Origin: Synergistaceae bacterium
Lineage (GTDB): Bacteria > Synergistota > Synergistia > Synergistales > Thermovirgaceae
Direction: 5' to 3'
DNA length: 41,892 nt
Assembly (NCBI GenBank): GCA_012729145.1
Contig: JAAYDT010000028.1
Location: 1 to 41,892 of the forward strand
Below the pieces are notes generated by a model. The model searched no databases and was not told the DNA's origin. It saw only the letters and a list, made by a program, of their open reading frames with translations. Made by a program: the position numbers and the translations under genes. Of this stretch, positions 7,443 through 15,498 are shown piece after piece (position 1 is the stretch's first letter; every line of letters begins with the position of its first letter).

Positions 7443-8494
7443 ACCGGATTCTCTCCCGTCCCTTCCTCACCGGACTTCAGAAGTTCTTCGGCCATCCCCC
7501 AACCAAGCATCCTGACCGCTACGATGGCCCCCATCGCAATGGAGAGATACTCCGTGAAGAAACGCCAGGTGATCGCCATGACACCTGCAATGTTCCAGGG
7601 AACGAGAAGGCTGAAGATAGCGGCGCCCCCGCCCTCCGCTACCCCGCTCGCTCCGGGGGTCGGCACGAAGTAAAGAATGAAAAGAAAGAGAGCCTGGGCA
7701 AGGAAGGCCTCTATGAACCTGACTTCCAGACCTACGGACCATATCAGGCAGGGGAGAATGGAGAACATGGCAACCATCTGGAGGCAGGAGAACAGGAACC
7801 CGAGGACAAAGAGAGGCATGCCCGACGAGAAGAAGATGCGGAAGTTCCTGTTATAGGTGTCGATCTCCCGGTTGATCCGCCTTACGACCCTGAGGACCTT
7901 GACAGGCTTCAGAAAACCCCATCGCTTGAGCAGCAGTGTAATGCCGCCGGCCCACTTCTTGATGATCCGGGGCCTCAGAAGGCTTATCACTACTATTGAC
8001 CATGAGACCAGAACAAAGACGAGGACGTAGGAGAAGACGCCCTGAAGCAATTTTCTCCCCTGAAGGAGTTCAGGCTGAAAAAAGAGAGCTACGGGAACAA
8101 TAAAACCCAGCTGGAAGAGGGTCATAAGGGTACTGGTGAGGGTTATGGCTACTCCCTTGCCAATGGGGATACCGCTCTTGAACAGGAAGTAGACCTGGAA
8201 AGGACCTCCCCCGCTCTGCATGGGGGTTATGGCACAGCCGAAATAGCGTAGCCAGTTGAGCAGGACCGCCAGTTTACAGCTGATCCCCTCACCTGCCGCC
8301 TTGACCACAAAAAAAAGTTTGAGGGCATCAAAGGCCCAGGCAAGGATCACAAGTAACAGGACGCAGACCAGACGGACCTTGTGAGCATGAACTATCATCT
8401 CAAAGGTCGACCTGTCGAAGCTGGAGAGAAGCACTATGGCGCTCACGCCCATGGAAAGGGCCAAGAACGCCGCCAGACCCCTTCTAACCGACAA
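7439..8494 (-). CDS. YbhN/LPG-synthase-TM family integral membrane protein (flippase-like domain)
   Basis: A 351-residue membrane protein with about eight hydrophobic segments, matching the lysylphosphatidylglycerol-synthase TM (UPF0104/YbhN) family. Diagnostic parts are NWLRYFGCAITPMQSGGGPFQVYFL and TPGASGVAEGGGAAIFSLL, the G/P-rich repeats of this fold. The synthase catalytic domain of MprF is absent, so the protein may move or help move a lipid across the membrane; this is inference from the family. The start is TTG 8494 with GGAGG seven to eight bases upstream. The LuxR-type regulator gene ends 40 bases upstream on the same strand, and the methyltransferase gene starts in its stop codon. 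Confidence 0.82.
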   Translation of the reverse strand: MSVRRGLAAFLALSMGVSAIVLLSSFDRSTFEMIVHAHKVRLVCVLLLVILAWAFDALKLFFVVKAAGEGISCKLAVLLNWLRYFGCAITPMQSGGGPFQVYFLFKSGIPIGKGVAITLTSTLMTLFQLGFIVPVALFFQPELLQGRKLLQGVFSYVLVFVLVSWSIVVISLLRPRIIKKWAGGITLLLKRWGFLKPVKVLRVVRRINREIDTYNRNFRIFFSSGMPLFVLGFLFSCLQMVAMFSILPCLIWSVGLEVRFIEAFLAQALFLFILYFVPTPGASGVAEGGGAAIFSLLVPWNIAGVMAITWRFFTEYLSIAMGAIVAVRMLGWGMAEELLKSGEEGTGENPV

Positions 8495-8534
8495 ACTTAC
8501 TCCTCCCGTGCAAGACCCTTCAAGCCATTTCCTC

Positions 8535-9188
8535 TCATGATGGACCGTTGACTGCCAGCCCTGTCTTCCATGCGAGAATGGCTACCTGGGTCCTGTCCTT
8601 GAGCTCGAGTTTCCTGAGAATATGGCTGATATGGTTCTTTACGGTCTTCTCCGACAGGACCATCTCACGCGCGATCTGCTGGTTGCTGAAACCCTGGGAA
8701 AGGAGACAGACCACCTCCCTCTCCCTGGCAGTTAGCTCCCTGAGCAGGATCACCCCTTCGTTGACCTTGCTCAGGACTTCGGGAAGTTCGGAGGATATCT
8801 CCTGATCGAAGTAGAGTTCGCCTTCGCCAACACTGTGAAGACCCCTTACCAGTTCATCGAACCCTGACGATAGACAGACGCAGCCGTGAATGCCCGCTTC
8901 GCAAAGTGCGGAGATGCGCTCGGGACTCCCGTCATAAGAGAGGGCAAGGAAGCGAACCCCTCTGCATGAGAGGGAGAGCTCCCTGACGAAATGGGGCCAA
9001 TCCATCCTGCCTGAATCCAGATCGAAGACAACAACATCCGGACGGGCCTCCCTGGCCAGACGAAAGGCCTCCAGGCTGTCATCAGTGGCACCTGCAAGGG
9101 AGAGGCCCTCCTCCTGGTCGATCGCCCTTCCGATGGCTTCACGGACCAACCTTTGCGGAGCTACCAGAAGAACCCGTGTCTTTTCCAA
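8535..9188 (-). CDS. NarL/LuxR-type regulator with a degenerate receiver domain
   Basis: A 217-residue two-domain regulator: receiver-like domain (about 1-120) and a LuxR-type helix-turn-helix (about 150-212, LTAREREVVCLLSQGFSNQQIAREMVLSEKTVKNHIS). The receiver lacks key residues: the acidic pair that binds magnesium is replaced by A10-P11 (LLVAPQRLVREA), and the conserved lysine by L106 (GCVCLSS). A phosphoacceptor-like aspartate, D56 in VFDLDSG, remains. Phosphorylation by a classical kinase is therefore doubtful, and no histidine kinase gene is nearby. The start is TTG 9188, eight bases after GGAGG; a GTG at 9197 would abut that site. It probably leads the operon of the membrane protein, methyltransferase and ogt genes. 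Confidence 0.85.
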   Translation of the reverse strand: MEKTRVLLVAPQRLVREAIGRAIDQEEGLSLAGATDDSLEAFRLAREARPDVVVFDLDSGRMDWPHFVRELSLSCRGVRFLALSYDGSPERISALCEAGIHGCVCLSSGFDELVRGLHSVGEGELYFDQEISSELPEVLSKVNEGVILLRELTAREREVVCLLSQGFSNQQIAREMVLSEKTVKNHISHILRKLELKDRTQVAILAWKTGLAVNGPS

Positions 9189-9394
9189 AAAAACCACCTC
9201 CTGGGAGAAGCCTTGGCGGGATGGACCTTGCGCAGCACCACGACAGCCCCTTTTCCTTCCCAGGGGGGTGTAAAATGGCAGAATAAAAGATCAGGGAAGG
9301 CTGAGCCGGTCCTCTATTCGAGGGCATTATAACCTATCATCGGCTCCTGTGCTTGCGGCAAATCCATCTCCAGCGGGAGGTGCTGAAGGTTAAG

Positions 9395-10123
9395 ATGACC
9401 CCGTACCCGAATGTCTCCGGCCGGATCTTCTCAAAGATCGGGGAAGCCATTGGCCGTTTCGGAATGATCGCCCATGACGACAGGATAACCGTCGGGCTTT
9501 CGGGAGGCAAGGACAGCGTCCTGCTTCTTCTCGGACTTTCCGGCCTGAGGAAGAGAAGCCCCGTCAGGTTCTCTTTGCGGGCGTCCATGGTGGACATCAC
9601 CAATGGAAAGTGCGACACAGGGCCGATAGAGGATCTCTGCGGATCCCTTGGAATTCCCTTCAACAGGATAACCTCTCCCGTTCTCGAGGTGATCAGGGAA
9701 CGAGAGGAGAAGTCCCCCTGCAGCCTTTGCTCGAAGATGAGAGCCGGGGTTCTCTTCACCGAGGCTCTCGATAACGGATCCACAACGGTCGCCATGGGGC
9801 ACAATCTGGATGACGCCGTAGAGACCGCTCTCCTCAACCTCTTCTATGCCGGAAGGTTCAGATCCTTTCATCCCAGATCGTGGAGAAGCAGGACCGGGCT
9901 CTGGCTTATCAGACCCCTGGTTTTCCTCTCCAGTTCAGAGATAGCGGACGAGGTCGAACGACTGGATATTGAACTGGTCCCGCCTTTATGTCCCTTTTCC
10001 AAAGACAGCAAGCGTGAACGGATCAAGGAACTTGTCAGGTCTCTTGAAATAGAGATACCCGATGTGCGGTCGCAGATACTCCATGCCCTGATGGAGCCTA
10101 ATTCCGGGGATATATGGAGCTGA
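9395..10123 (+). CDS. TtcA-like PP-loop ATPase (tRNA thiolation family)
   Basis: A 242-residue adenylating enzyme of the TtcA/TilS/CTU1 superfamily. Seen: PP-loop SGGKDS at 36-41, CxxC (C109, C112 in SPCSLCSKMRAG) and GHNLDDAVETALLNLFYAGR, a pattern closest to TtcA, which makes 2-thiocytidine at position 32 of tRNA using an iron-sulfur cluster. A further Cys in PPLCPFSK may be the third ligand. Assignment to position 32 rather than another tRNA site is not certain. Start at ATG 9395, with GGGAGG 13 bases and AAGG 5 bases upstream; a TTG at 9353 is an alternative. It is divergent from the LuxR-type gene and its stop lies five bases from the stop of panC. Confidence 0.82.
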   Translation: MTPYPNVSGRIFSKIGEAIGRFGMIAHDDRITVGLSGGKDSVLLLLGLSGLRKRSPVRFSLRASMVDITNGKCDTGPIEDLCGSLGIPFNRITSPVLEVIREREEKSPCSLCSKMRAGVLFTEALDNGSTTVAMGHNLDDAVETALLNLFYAGRFRSFHPRSWRSRTGLWLIRPLVFLSSSEIADEVERLDIELVPPLCPFSKDSKRERIKELVRSLEIEIPDVRSQILHALMEPNSGDIWS

Positions 10124-10128
10124 TCTGG

Positions 10129-10980
10129 CTAAGGTTCAAGGAAAGTATTGTCGATCAGCCTCGCTTTCCCCACTCTCGCAGCGAGGGCAACGACGGCTCT
10201 TCCTTCCACCCTCTCCACTGGCAAGAGGGTCTCGGCGTCCCGTATCTCCGCGTAGTCAATGTTGACCAGAGGGTGTGCCTCCAGGACCCTTCTGACAGTT
10301 GCCAGGATCTTCCGGCAATCCCTCTCCCCTGCCTCAAAGGCCGACCTGGCCTCAACCAGAGCCTTCGAAAGAGCCAGGGCATCCCTTCTTTCAGCCTCTC
10401 CAAGGTAGATATTCCGGCTGCTCATCGCAAGCCCGTCCTTTTCCCGGACAATGGGACAGCCCCTGATCTCCACGTCGACGTCCAGGTCCCTTGCCATCCG
10501 CCTGACCACCTGCAGCTGCTGGTAGTCCTTTTCACCGAAGTAGGCCCTGTCAGGGGATAGGATATTGAATAGCTTCAGCACCACCGTACAGACCCCGTCA
10601 AAGTGGCCGGGTCGGGCCGAACCGCAGAGAGAGCGGCTGATATCTCTCTCTGTTACAGTCACGGAACGGTCGGGGGAGTACATCTCATCAGGGTCTGGAG
10701 CAAAAACAAGGTCCACGCCCTCGGAGGAGAGCAGGTCGAGGTCCCTGTCCATGTCCCTTGGATAGGCTTCGAGATCCTCAGTGGGGCCGAACTGCAGGGG
10801 GTTCACGAAGATGGAGACCACGCAGGTATCGTTCTCTCTTCTCGCTCGTCTGACAAGGGAAAGATGACCTTCATGGAGAAAACCCATCGTCGGGACCAGA
10901 CCAACACGGCTGTCTGAAGATCTCTTCCCTTCAAGGTACTTTCTGGCTTCGGAAACTTTTCTTGCAACATGTGGCATCAT
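10129..10980 (-). CDS. panC: pantothenate synthetase (pantoate--beta-alanine ligase)
   Basis: Joins pantoate and beta-alanine with ATP to make pantothenate for coenzyme A. The protein of about 283 residues shows the nucleotidyl-transferase signature VGLVPTMGFLHEGHLSLVRRAR (HEGH as the HIGH motif), VSIFVNPLQFGPTEDLEAYPRD, FGEKDYQQLQVVRRMARDL and the SSRN loop AMSSRNIYL. Start at the ATG pair 10980/10977, after AAGGGTGG; a GTG at 10995 is less likely. It lies 18 bases after pgi on the same strand. coaX, another coenzyme A gene, is in this window but 23 kb away. panB and panD are not seen here. Confidence 0.96.
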   Translation of the reverse strand: MMPHVARKVSEARKYLEGKRSSDSRVGLVPTMGFLHEGHLSLVRRARRENDTCVVSIFVNPLQFGPTEDLEAYPRDMDRDLDLLSSEGVDLVFAPDPDEMYSPDRSVTVTERDISRSLCGSARPGHFDGVCTVVLKLFNILSPDRAYFGEKDYQQLQVVRRMARDLDVDVEIRGCPIVREKDGLAMSSRNIYLGEAERRDALALSKALVEARSAFEAGERDCRKILATVRRVLEAHPLVNIDYAEIRDAETLLPVERVEGRAVVALAARVGKARLIDNTFLEP

Positions 10981-10998
10981 TGATGAACGATCCACCCT

Positions 10999-12372
10999 TC
11001 AAAGACAGGCCGAAATGCCCAGGATCGATGAGAAGTGCTCCCTGGCCTCGGCGGCATCGCTTTCAAAGCCGGATCTTCCCATAAGACCATAGGTGTACCT
11101 CTTGCCCTGTTCCACTCCGGGCTGATCGAAGGGGTCGGCATCCAGGGCAAGACCGGTGACGGCGGTGACGTATTCGAAAAAGAACACCATCGCCCCCAGG
11201 TGGAAGGCGTCCAATACCGGTATCTCCAGCCACAGAACAGGACGGCACTTCTTTACCAGCGCGGCAGCAGTTGAGAGGGCCTCCAGGTCAAGCATGGAGC
11301 CCAAACCCTTCCCTTCGAGGTAGGAGAGGTCATCCAGGCTCGACCATGAAGGAGCCGGCATGAGCAGGTCCCGCCTGGATGTGGGCACAATGAACAGGAA
11401 GAGCTTGTCGTCAGGTCCTTCGGCGAAAAGTTGCAGCTGTGAGTGCTGATCGGTCGCCCCAATAGCCTTCAGGGGGGTGCTTCCCCAACCGTTCTTGCCC
11501 AGGCTCTCCGCCCAGAGCTGGCAGAACCACTCCGAGAATGAATCCAGATTGCCGGAATAGGGCATGAAAGTGATAATATTCCTCCCTTTCCGGAAGTGGT
11601 GGATCGCCGAAGCGGCCATCACCATTGCAGGATCCCCGGAGATCCCCTTCTTTTTGGAAAGGCTTGACTTCATGGCCGAGGCTCCCAGGAGAAGGGAATT
11701 GATATCGACGCCCTGAGCACCGGCTGAGAGAAGTCCCACGGGTGAGAGCACAGAATACCTTCCTCCGACCGTGGAGGGGACCTGGAATGACCGACACCCC
11801 GTCTCTTCTGCAAAGGAACGAAGTGACCCCTTTTCCTTATCGGTCACGACAAGTACGTTCCCTCCGGGGCTTTTGACCCCCGATCCGGCCAGGGAGTCCA
11901 GGAAGACAAGAAAATTGGCCATTGTCTCGGCTGTTGATCCGGATTTGCTGGCAACGACATAAGCTGTCCTGGTCGGATCTATCATGTCCAGGATGGCCGA
12001 CGTCCCTTCGGGATCGGCGTTGTCTGCTATGTAGAAGCGCGGACCCCCTCTCTCTTTCCTGGTCAGTTCGTTGTAGAAGGGGTGGCAAAGAGCCGACGAT
12101 ATCATCCTGTTACCCAGGGCAGATCCGCCTATCCCGATCTGGACGACGGAATCGAAACCCCTGAGCCATTCCACGGTCTCGAAGAGTCTTTCGGGGGGGC
12201 TGTCGGGGAGATCGAACCATCCAAAACCGACATCTTTGTTTCTGGCACCCTCAAGAAGTCGTTCAGATCCCCTATTCAGGATTCCTTCCATGGAAAGGAG
12301 AACCTCCTCCGTTCCATGACCCGGAAAACCTGCTCCAAAACCCAGACGGAGCATCTTCTCTTTCAACAACAT
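10999..12372 (-). CDS. pgi: glucose-6-phosphate isomerase
   Basis: Interconverts glucose 6-phosphate and fructose 6-phosphate. The 457-residue protein has the SIS-domain core: VVQIGIGGSALGNRM, ASKSGSTAETMANFLVF (phosphate loop), SVLSPVGLLSAGAQGVDI, PYSGNLDSFSEWFCQLWAESLGKNG with the catalytic Glu, and GATDQHSQLQLFAEG with the catalytic His. Length fits the short bacterial class found in Firmicutes and relatives. Start at ATG 12372, preceded by AGGGCGG; a GTG one codon upstream is possible. panC follows after 18 bases and may be co-transcribed. The glutaredoxin gene upstream is separated by a terminator. Confidence 0.96.
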   Translation of the reverse strand: MLLKEKMLRLGFGAGFPGHGTEEVLLSMEGILNRGSERLLEGARNKDVGFGWFDLPDSPPERLFETVEWLRGFDSVVQIGIGGSALGNRMISSALCHPFYNELTRKERGGPRFYIADNADPEGTSAILDMIDPTRTAYVVASKSGSTAETMANFLVFLDSLAGSGVKSPGGNVLVVTDKEKGSLRSFAEETGCRSFQVPSTVGGRYSVLSPVGLLSAGAQGVDINSLLLGASAMKSSLSKKKGISGDPAMVMAASAIHHFRKGRNIITFMPYSGNLDSFSEWFCQLWAESLGKNGWGSTPLKAIGATDQHSQLQLFAEGPDDKLFLFIVPTSRRDLLMPAPSWSSLDDLSYLEGKGLGSMLDLEALSTAAALVKKCRPVLWLEIPVLDAFHLGAMVFFFEYVTAVTGLALDADPFDQPGVEQGKRYTYGLMGRSGFESDAAEAREHFSSILGISACL

Positions 12373-12432
12373 CACCGCCCTGTGAATGATGAAGACCTTT
12401 CAGGATCTCGAGCTACTTCATTTTAACAGAAC

Positions 12433-12461
12433 AAAAAGGCGGCCCCTTTTGGGGAGCCGCC
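12433..12461 (-). terminator. rho-independent terminator after the glutaredoxin gene
   Basis: On the minus strand GGCGGC (12461-12456) pairs with GCCGCC (12443-12438), with CCCC and GGGG extending the stem around an AAAA loop, followed by five T (12437-12433). It sits about 35 bases after the glutaredoxin stop and before pgi. Confidence 0.85.
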
Positions 12462-12494
12462 TGCAGGTACAGTCAAACAGGAAATCCGGGTTTG

Positions 12495-12734
12495 TCACAC
12501 CAGTTTGGCCAGTTCCTCGTCGATCCTGGCCTGGTCGAACCCTACGATGTAGACATCGCCTATCAAAGCCACGGGGACACCCATCTGTCCCGTCTTCTTG
12601 ACCATTTCCATTGCTGCAGCCCGGTCGGCACTCACATCAATATTCTCGAAATCAACGTTCCTGGATTTGAGATAGTCCTTGAGCTTGACGCACCATGGAC
12701 ATGTCGGTGTCGAATAGACCTTAACGGTAGCCAC
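12495..12734 (-). CDS. glutaredoxin-family thiol oxidoreductase
   Basis: A 79-residue single-domain protein, VKVYSTPTCPWCVKLKDYL, with redox centre C-P-W-C (Cys 12 and 15) and the cis-proline loop as GVPVALIGD. It resembles NrdH/glutaredoxin-like proteins of anaerobes that pass electrons to reductases. Whether it uses glutathione, thioredoxin reductase or another partner cannot be read. The start is GTG 12734 with a GGGGTGG-type site just upstream. It is monocistronic, with a near-consensus promoter at 12792-12819 and a terminator at 12433-12461, suggesting strong independent expression. Confidence 0.88.
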   Translation of the reverse strand: MATVKVYSTPTCPWCVKLKDYLKSRNVDFENIDVSADRAAAMEMVKKTGQMGVPVALIGDVYIVGFDQARIDEELAKLV

Positions 12735-12791
12735 TACCTACCACCCCCGATGATCATTTTGGGAGAATAAGCCTAAATACCCCCCTTAGGT

Positions 12792-12819
12792 ATTTTACAC
12801 TCCTGTCCCTGTATGTCAA
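12792..12819 (-). promoter_or_regulatory. near-consensus promoter for the glutaredoxin gene
   Basis: Minus strand TTGACA (12819-12814), 16-base spacer, TAAAAT (12797-12792). The transcript would start near 12785 and carry a leader of about 50 bases. The remaining 200 bases up to 13020 hold no gene and no repeat I can see; a promoter for the following plus-strand operon must lie there (GATATAGT near 12974 is a weak -10 candidate). Confidence 0.8.
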
Positions 12820-13020
12820 CCATTACTTTATCACCTCCTCCGGCAGGGCGGAAGAGAAACTCCTGCAAAACAGGGAAAAATGAAGATAAGGACCCCTATC
12901 CCCGGAAAGGGTCAAGCTAAAGGAAAGAATGGTAAACTTTTCACTAATAGAGGAAGCATTTCTGAAAGAAACATGATATAGTTATTGTAATCACTTTTTC
13001 AGATCAGGGGAGGGAAAGGA

Positions 13021-13377
13021 ATGCTCCTGGGCGATATCATGAGGATCCTCGAAGCCGAACCACTCAGCCAGGAGATCAATTTTGACGTAGACCTTCTATC
13101 AGCCTTCGCCGCGGACCTCATGAGCGATGTCCTGGCCCTGGCAAGACCGGGGACCCTCATGATCACGGGGCTGACCAATATCCAGATCGTCAGGACCGCC
13201 AGCATGGTGGACATGCCGGCAGTTGTGTTCGTCCGGGGGAAAAAACCGCCCAGGGAGACCATAGAGCTCGCAGAAAAACTCGGCATCCCTTTCATCATGA
13301 CGTCGAAGACCATGTTCGAGACCTGCGGAGTGCTCTACCAGGCGGGGATCAAACCTATCCGCTGCCTCGACAGGTGA
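13021..13377 (+). CDS. DRTGG-like domain protein
   Basis: A 118-residue single-domain protein that looks like the small DRTGG-type proteins found beside iron-only hydrogenase and formate dehydrogenase operons of anaerobes: AADLMSDVLALARPGTLMITGLTNIQIVRTASMVDMPAVVFVRGKKPP. The domain is also known fused to phosphotransacetylase and CBS proteins, where it is thought to bind a ligand; its function here is unknown. GGGGAGGGAAAGG precedes the ATG. The stop overlaps the start of the ATPase gene (GTGA), so the two are translationally coupled. A second copy of the domain is encoded at 15152-15490. Confidence 0.75.
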   Translation: MLLGDIMRILEAEPLSQEINFDVDLLSAFAADLMSDVLALARPGTLMITGLTNIQIVRTASMVDMPAVVFVRGKKPPRETIELAEKLGIPFIMTSKTMFETCGVLYQAGIKPIRCLDR

Positions 13378-13817
13378 AGTCTTTGAGCCGACAGGAACCC
13401 TTCGTGATCCAAAGGGAGGTCAAGCCCCTGGACTTCCTCTCCGCCGGTGAGACGGCGTCCGACTTCAAGGAGACCCTGAAATCCCTGGGGATAATCCCCG
13501 AGATCTGCAGGAAAGCCTCGATAGTGACCTATGAAGCAGAGATGAACGCCGTCATTCATGGAGGCGGAGGCGTAATAGCAATGGAGCTGTCAGGGGACCG
13601 GATCACCATAGTGGCAAAGGACGAAGGCCCCGGTATCGAGAATGTTAGCCTGGCGATGCAGGAGGGTTATTCCACTGCCCCCGATTTCATCAGGGAGATG
13701 GGTTTCGGTGCCGGAATGGGACTCCCCAACATCAAGAAATACTCCGATGAACTCGAAATAGAGACCGAGCCTGGAAAGGGTATGACCCTCAGGGCAGTAA
13801 TATATCTCAGGGACTAA
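13374..13817 (+). CDS. anti-sigma-type serine kinase/ATPase (RsbW/SpoIIAB-like HATPase domain)
   Basis: A 147-residue stand-alone GHKL ATPase. Seen: N box EAEMNAVIHG with N58, G1 box DEGPGIEN (83-90) and G2 box GFGAGMGLPN (110-119). It lacks a dimerisation/phosphorylation domain of histidine kinases and so resembles RsbW/SpoIIAB-type proteins that phosphorylate or sequester partners. No sigma factor or anti-sigma antagonist (STAS) gene is adjacent; the partners are more likely the neighbouring DRTGG and iron-sulfur proteins, which is inference. Start taken as GTG 13374 overlapping the previous stop; GTG 13404, with AGGA upstream, is a possible shorter form. Confidence 0.82.
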   Translation: MKSLSRQEPFVIQREVKPLDFLSAGETASDFKETLKSLGIIPEICRKASIVTYEAEMNAVIHGGGGVIAMELSGDRITIVAKDEGPGIENVSLAMQEGYSTAPDFIREMGFGAGMGLPNIKKYSDELEIETEPGKGMTLRAVIYLRD

Positions 13818-13838
13818 AGTGAGAGGGGGGAACGACCA

Positions 13839-15155
13839 GTGCCTCACGGCATAGAGATCTCGGGGGAGTCCTGCCGGGGATGTGTCAATTGCATCAAGGC
13901 CTGCCCTACCGAGGCCATGAGAGTGATCCATGGCCGGCTAAAGATCATCGCCGAACGATGCATTGCCTGTGGTGAATGCCTCAGGATATGCCGGCACAGG
14001 GCAATATCCCTGAAGGAATCCGAATGGGCTTCGATCGCCGATGACAGGTCGATGATACTGGTGACGGACCCCGCACTGTGCACCCAGTTCTCCTGGCCTC
14101 CGGATCCGGGTATCCTGGAGGATATCCTGAGGGACATAGGCTTCGATCCCATCTTCGAGGAGACAGCTCTGGCCTTCGACCTCGCGGCGCTGGCCCAGGC
14201 CCGCTCGATAGAAGAGGATGATCCCCGGGAACTGCCCATGATATCGACCTACTGCCCCTCTGTAGTGAGGCTTATCCAGATAAGGTTCCCGGAGCTGATC
14301 CCCAACCTTTCCCCCGTCGAATCGCCCCTTGAGACCAGTATCGACCTCTGGAGGACGCGCCACAACAGATACGACGTCCCTTCCGCCCTGGTGGCGCCGT
14401 GCCCGGCACGGATAGCCATGGTGAACAGGCCTGTAGGCCGGGAGGCCAGCTCCATCGACCACGTGGTCTCCACCGCAAGGGTCGCCAAGGAGATACTCTC
14501 CAGGAACTACGCCCCCTCCAGAGAACAGGACATCCCGAAAGCGAACTCCCGCTGGGTCAACTGGTGTGTTTCCGGAGGAGAGGCCATGCATGTCAGGCTG
14601 TTCGAAAATCGACCCCTCAAGACCCTGGCTGTTTCAGGAATGAGGAGCGTCGTCGGCATTCTGCAGGACATCGAGCTCCGCCGGCTCAAGGGGGTCGATT
14701 TCATTGAGGCAAGGGTTTGTGACATGGGGTGCATCGGGGGAATAGCCAACGCCGAGTCCTCCTTCCTCAGTCGGCTCAAGGTGGAGAACTTCGGTTTTGA
14801 CAGAGAGACAGACAAGGAAAGGATGGAAGAACTGGAAGAGCTTTACAGGGCCGGCATCTGGAGACTGCAGCAGCAGGTCCGTCCCATAGAACAGATCCCC
14901 CTGGGAAAGGACGTGGCCAGGGCCATGGAGAAGCTCTCGGAACTCCAGTCAGTCTACGCCGAACTTCCCCATCTGGACTGCGGCACATGCGGACGGCCCA
15001 CCTGCAGGGTAATGGCCGAGGACATAGTACGCGGCGAAGCCTCGCTCGACGATTGTATCTTCAGGCTTAGAGAAAAAATGGGCAACCTGTCACAGGAACT
15101 CCATGACCTTTCGAAGAGGCTTGTACACACCATGACCCCGGAGGAGACGGAATGA
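13839..15155 (+). CDS. ferredoxin / [FeFe]-hydrogenase H-domain-like iron-sulfur protein
   Basis: A 438-residue protein in three parts. Residues 10-55 hold two [4Fe-4S] ferredoxin motifs (C12, C15, C18, C22; C41, C44, C47, C51). Residues 70-310 resemble the large subunit of [FeFe] hydrogenase and keep one Cys at each H-cluster site: C139 (STYCPS), C188 (APCPAR), C294 and C298 (VCDMGCIGG). Residues 376-410 form a four-Cys Fe-S domain (C381, C384, C389, C406). The proton-shuttle Cys of true hydrogenases (first C of TSCCP) is Y138, so turnover is doubtful and a sensor role is more likely. A helical C-terminus follows. Start at GTG 13839 after AGGGGGG; the stop overlaps the next gene by 4 bases. 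Confidence 0.82.
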   Translation: MPHGIEISGESCRGCVNCIKACPTEAMRVIHGRLKIIAERCIACGECLRICRHRAISLKESEWASIADDRSMILVTDPALCTQFSWPPDPGILEDILRDIGFDPIFEETALAFDLAALAQARSIEEDDPRELPMISTYCPSVVRLIQIRFPELIPNLSPVESPLETSIDLWRTRHNRYDVPSALVAPCPARIAMVNRPVGREASSIDHVVSTARVAKEILSRNYAPSREQDIPKANSRWVNWCVSGGEAMHVRLFENRPLKTLAVSGMRSVVGILQDIELRRLKGVDFIEARVCDMGCIGGIANAESSFLSRLKVENFGFDRETDKERMEELEELYRAGIWRLQQQVRPIEQIPLGKDVARAMEKLSELQSVYAELPHLDCGTCGRPTCRVMAEDIVRGEASLDDCIFRLREKMGNLSQELHDLSKRLVHTMTPEETE

Positions 15156-15490
15156 AGATCAGTGATATACTTGAGAACCTGGAGAGGATTACCGTCCACG
15201 TGGCACCAAGGGAAGGAGTGGAGGTCACCAGGGGCTTTACAGGGGATCTTCTCAGTTTTGTGATGGGCTCGGCCCCCGAAGGCGCCCTGTGGGTGACCAT
15301 ACAGAACCACGTCAACGTTGCTGCTGTGGCACTGCTGAAAGAGATCCCGCTGGTTCTGCTTGCGTCTGGAAGGTCTCCTTCTCCGGAGTTGAAGGATCAG
15401 TGTCAGAGGGAAGGGATCGCCCTTGCGACGACAGGTCTGGATTCATTCCAGGCCTGCGGAAGGCTTCACGCCATGGGGGTAGGGAACTGA
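15152..15490 (+). CDS. second DRTGG-like domain protein
   Basis: A 112-residue protein of the same type as that at 13021-13377: GDLLSFVMGSAPEGALWVTIQNHVNVAAVALLKEIPLVLLASGRSPS, with a basic/polar loop and a C-terminal helix (FQACGRLHAMGV against FETCGVLYQAGI in the first copy). Its start overlaps the stop of the iron-sulfur protein gene by 4 bases (ATGA), so expression is coupled. The two paralogues flank the ATPase and the H-domain-like protein. No catalytic residues are recognised. Confidence 0.72.
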   Translation: MKISDILENLERITVHVAPREGVEVTRGFTGDLLSFVMGSAPEGALWVTIQNHVNVAAVALLKEIPLVLLASGRSPSPELKDQCQREGIALATTGLDSFQACGRLHAMGVGN

Positions 15491-15498
15491 CCAGGAAC

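Noticed and set aside
12735-13020. Riboswitch or small RNA gene in the intergenic region
   Set aside because: Apart from the glutaredoxin promoter I see no conserved aptamer pattern, stable hairpin or terminator.
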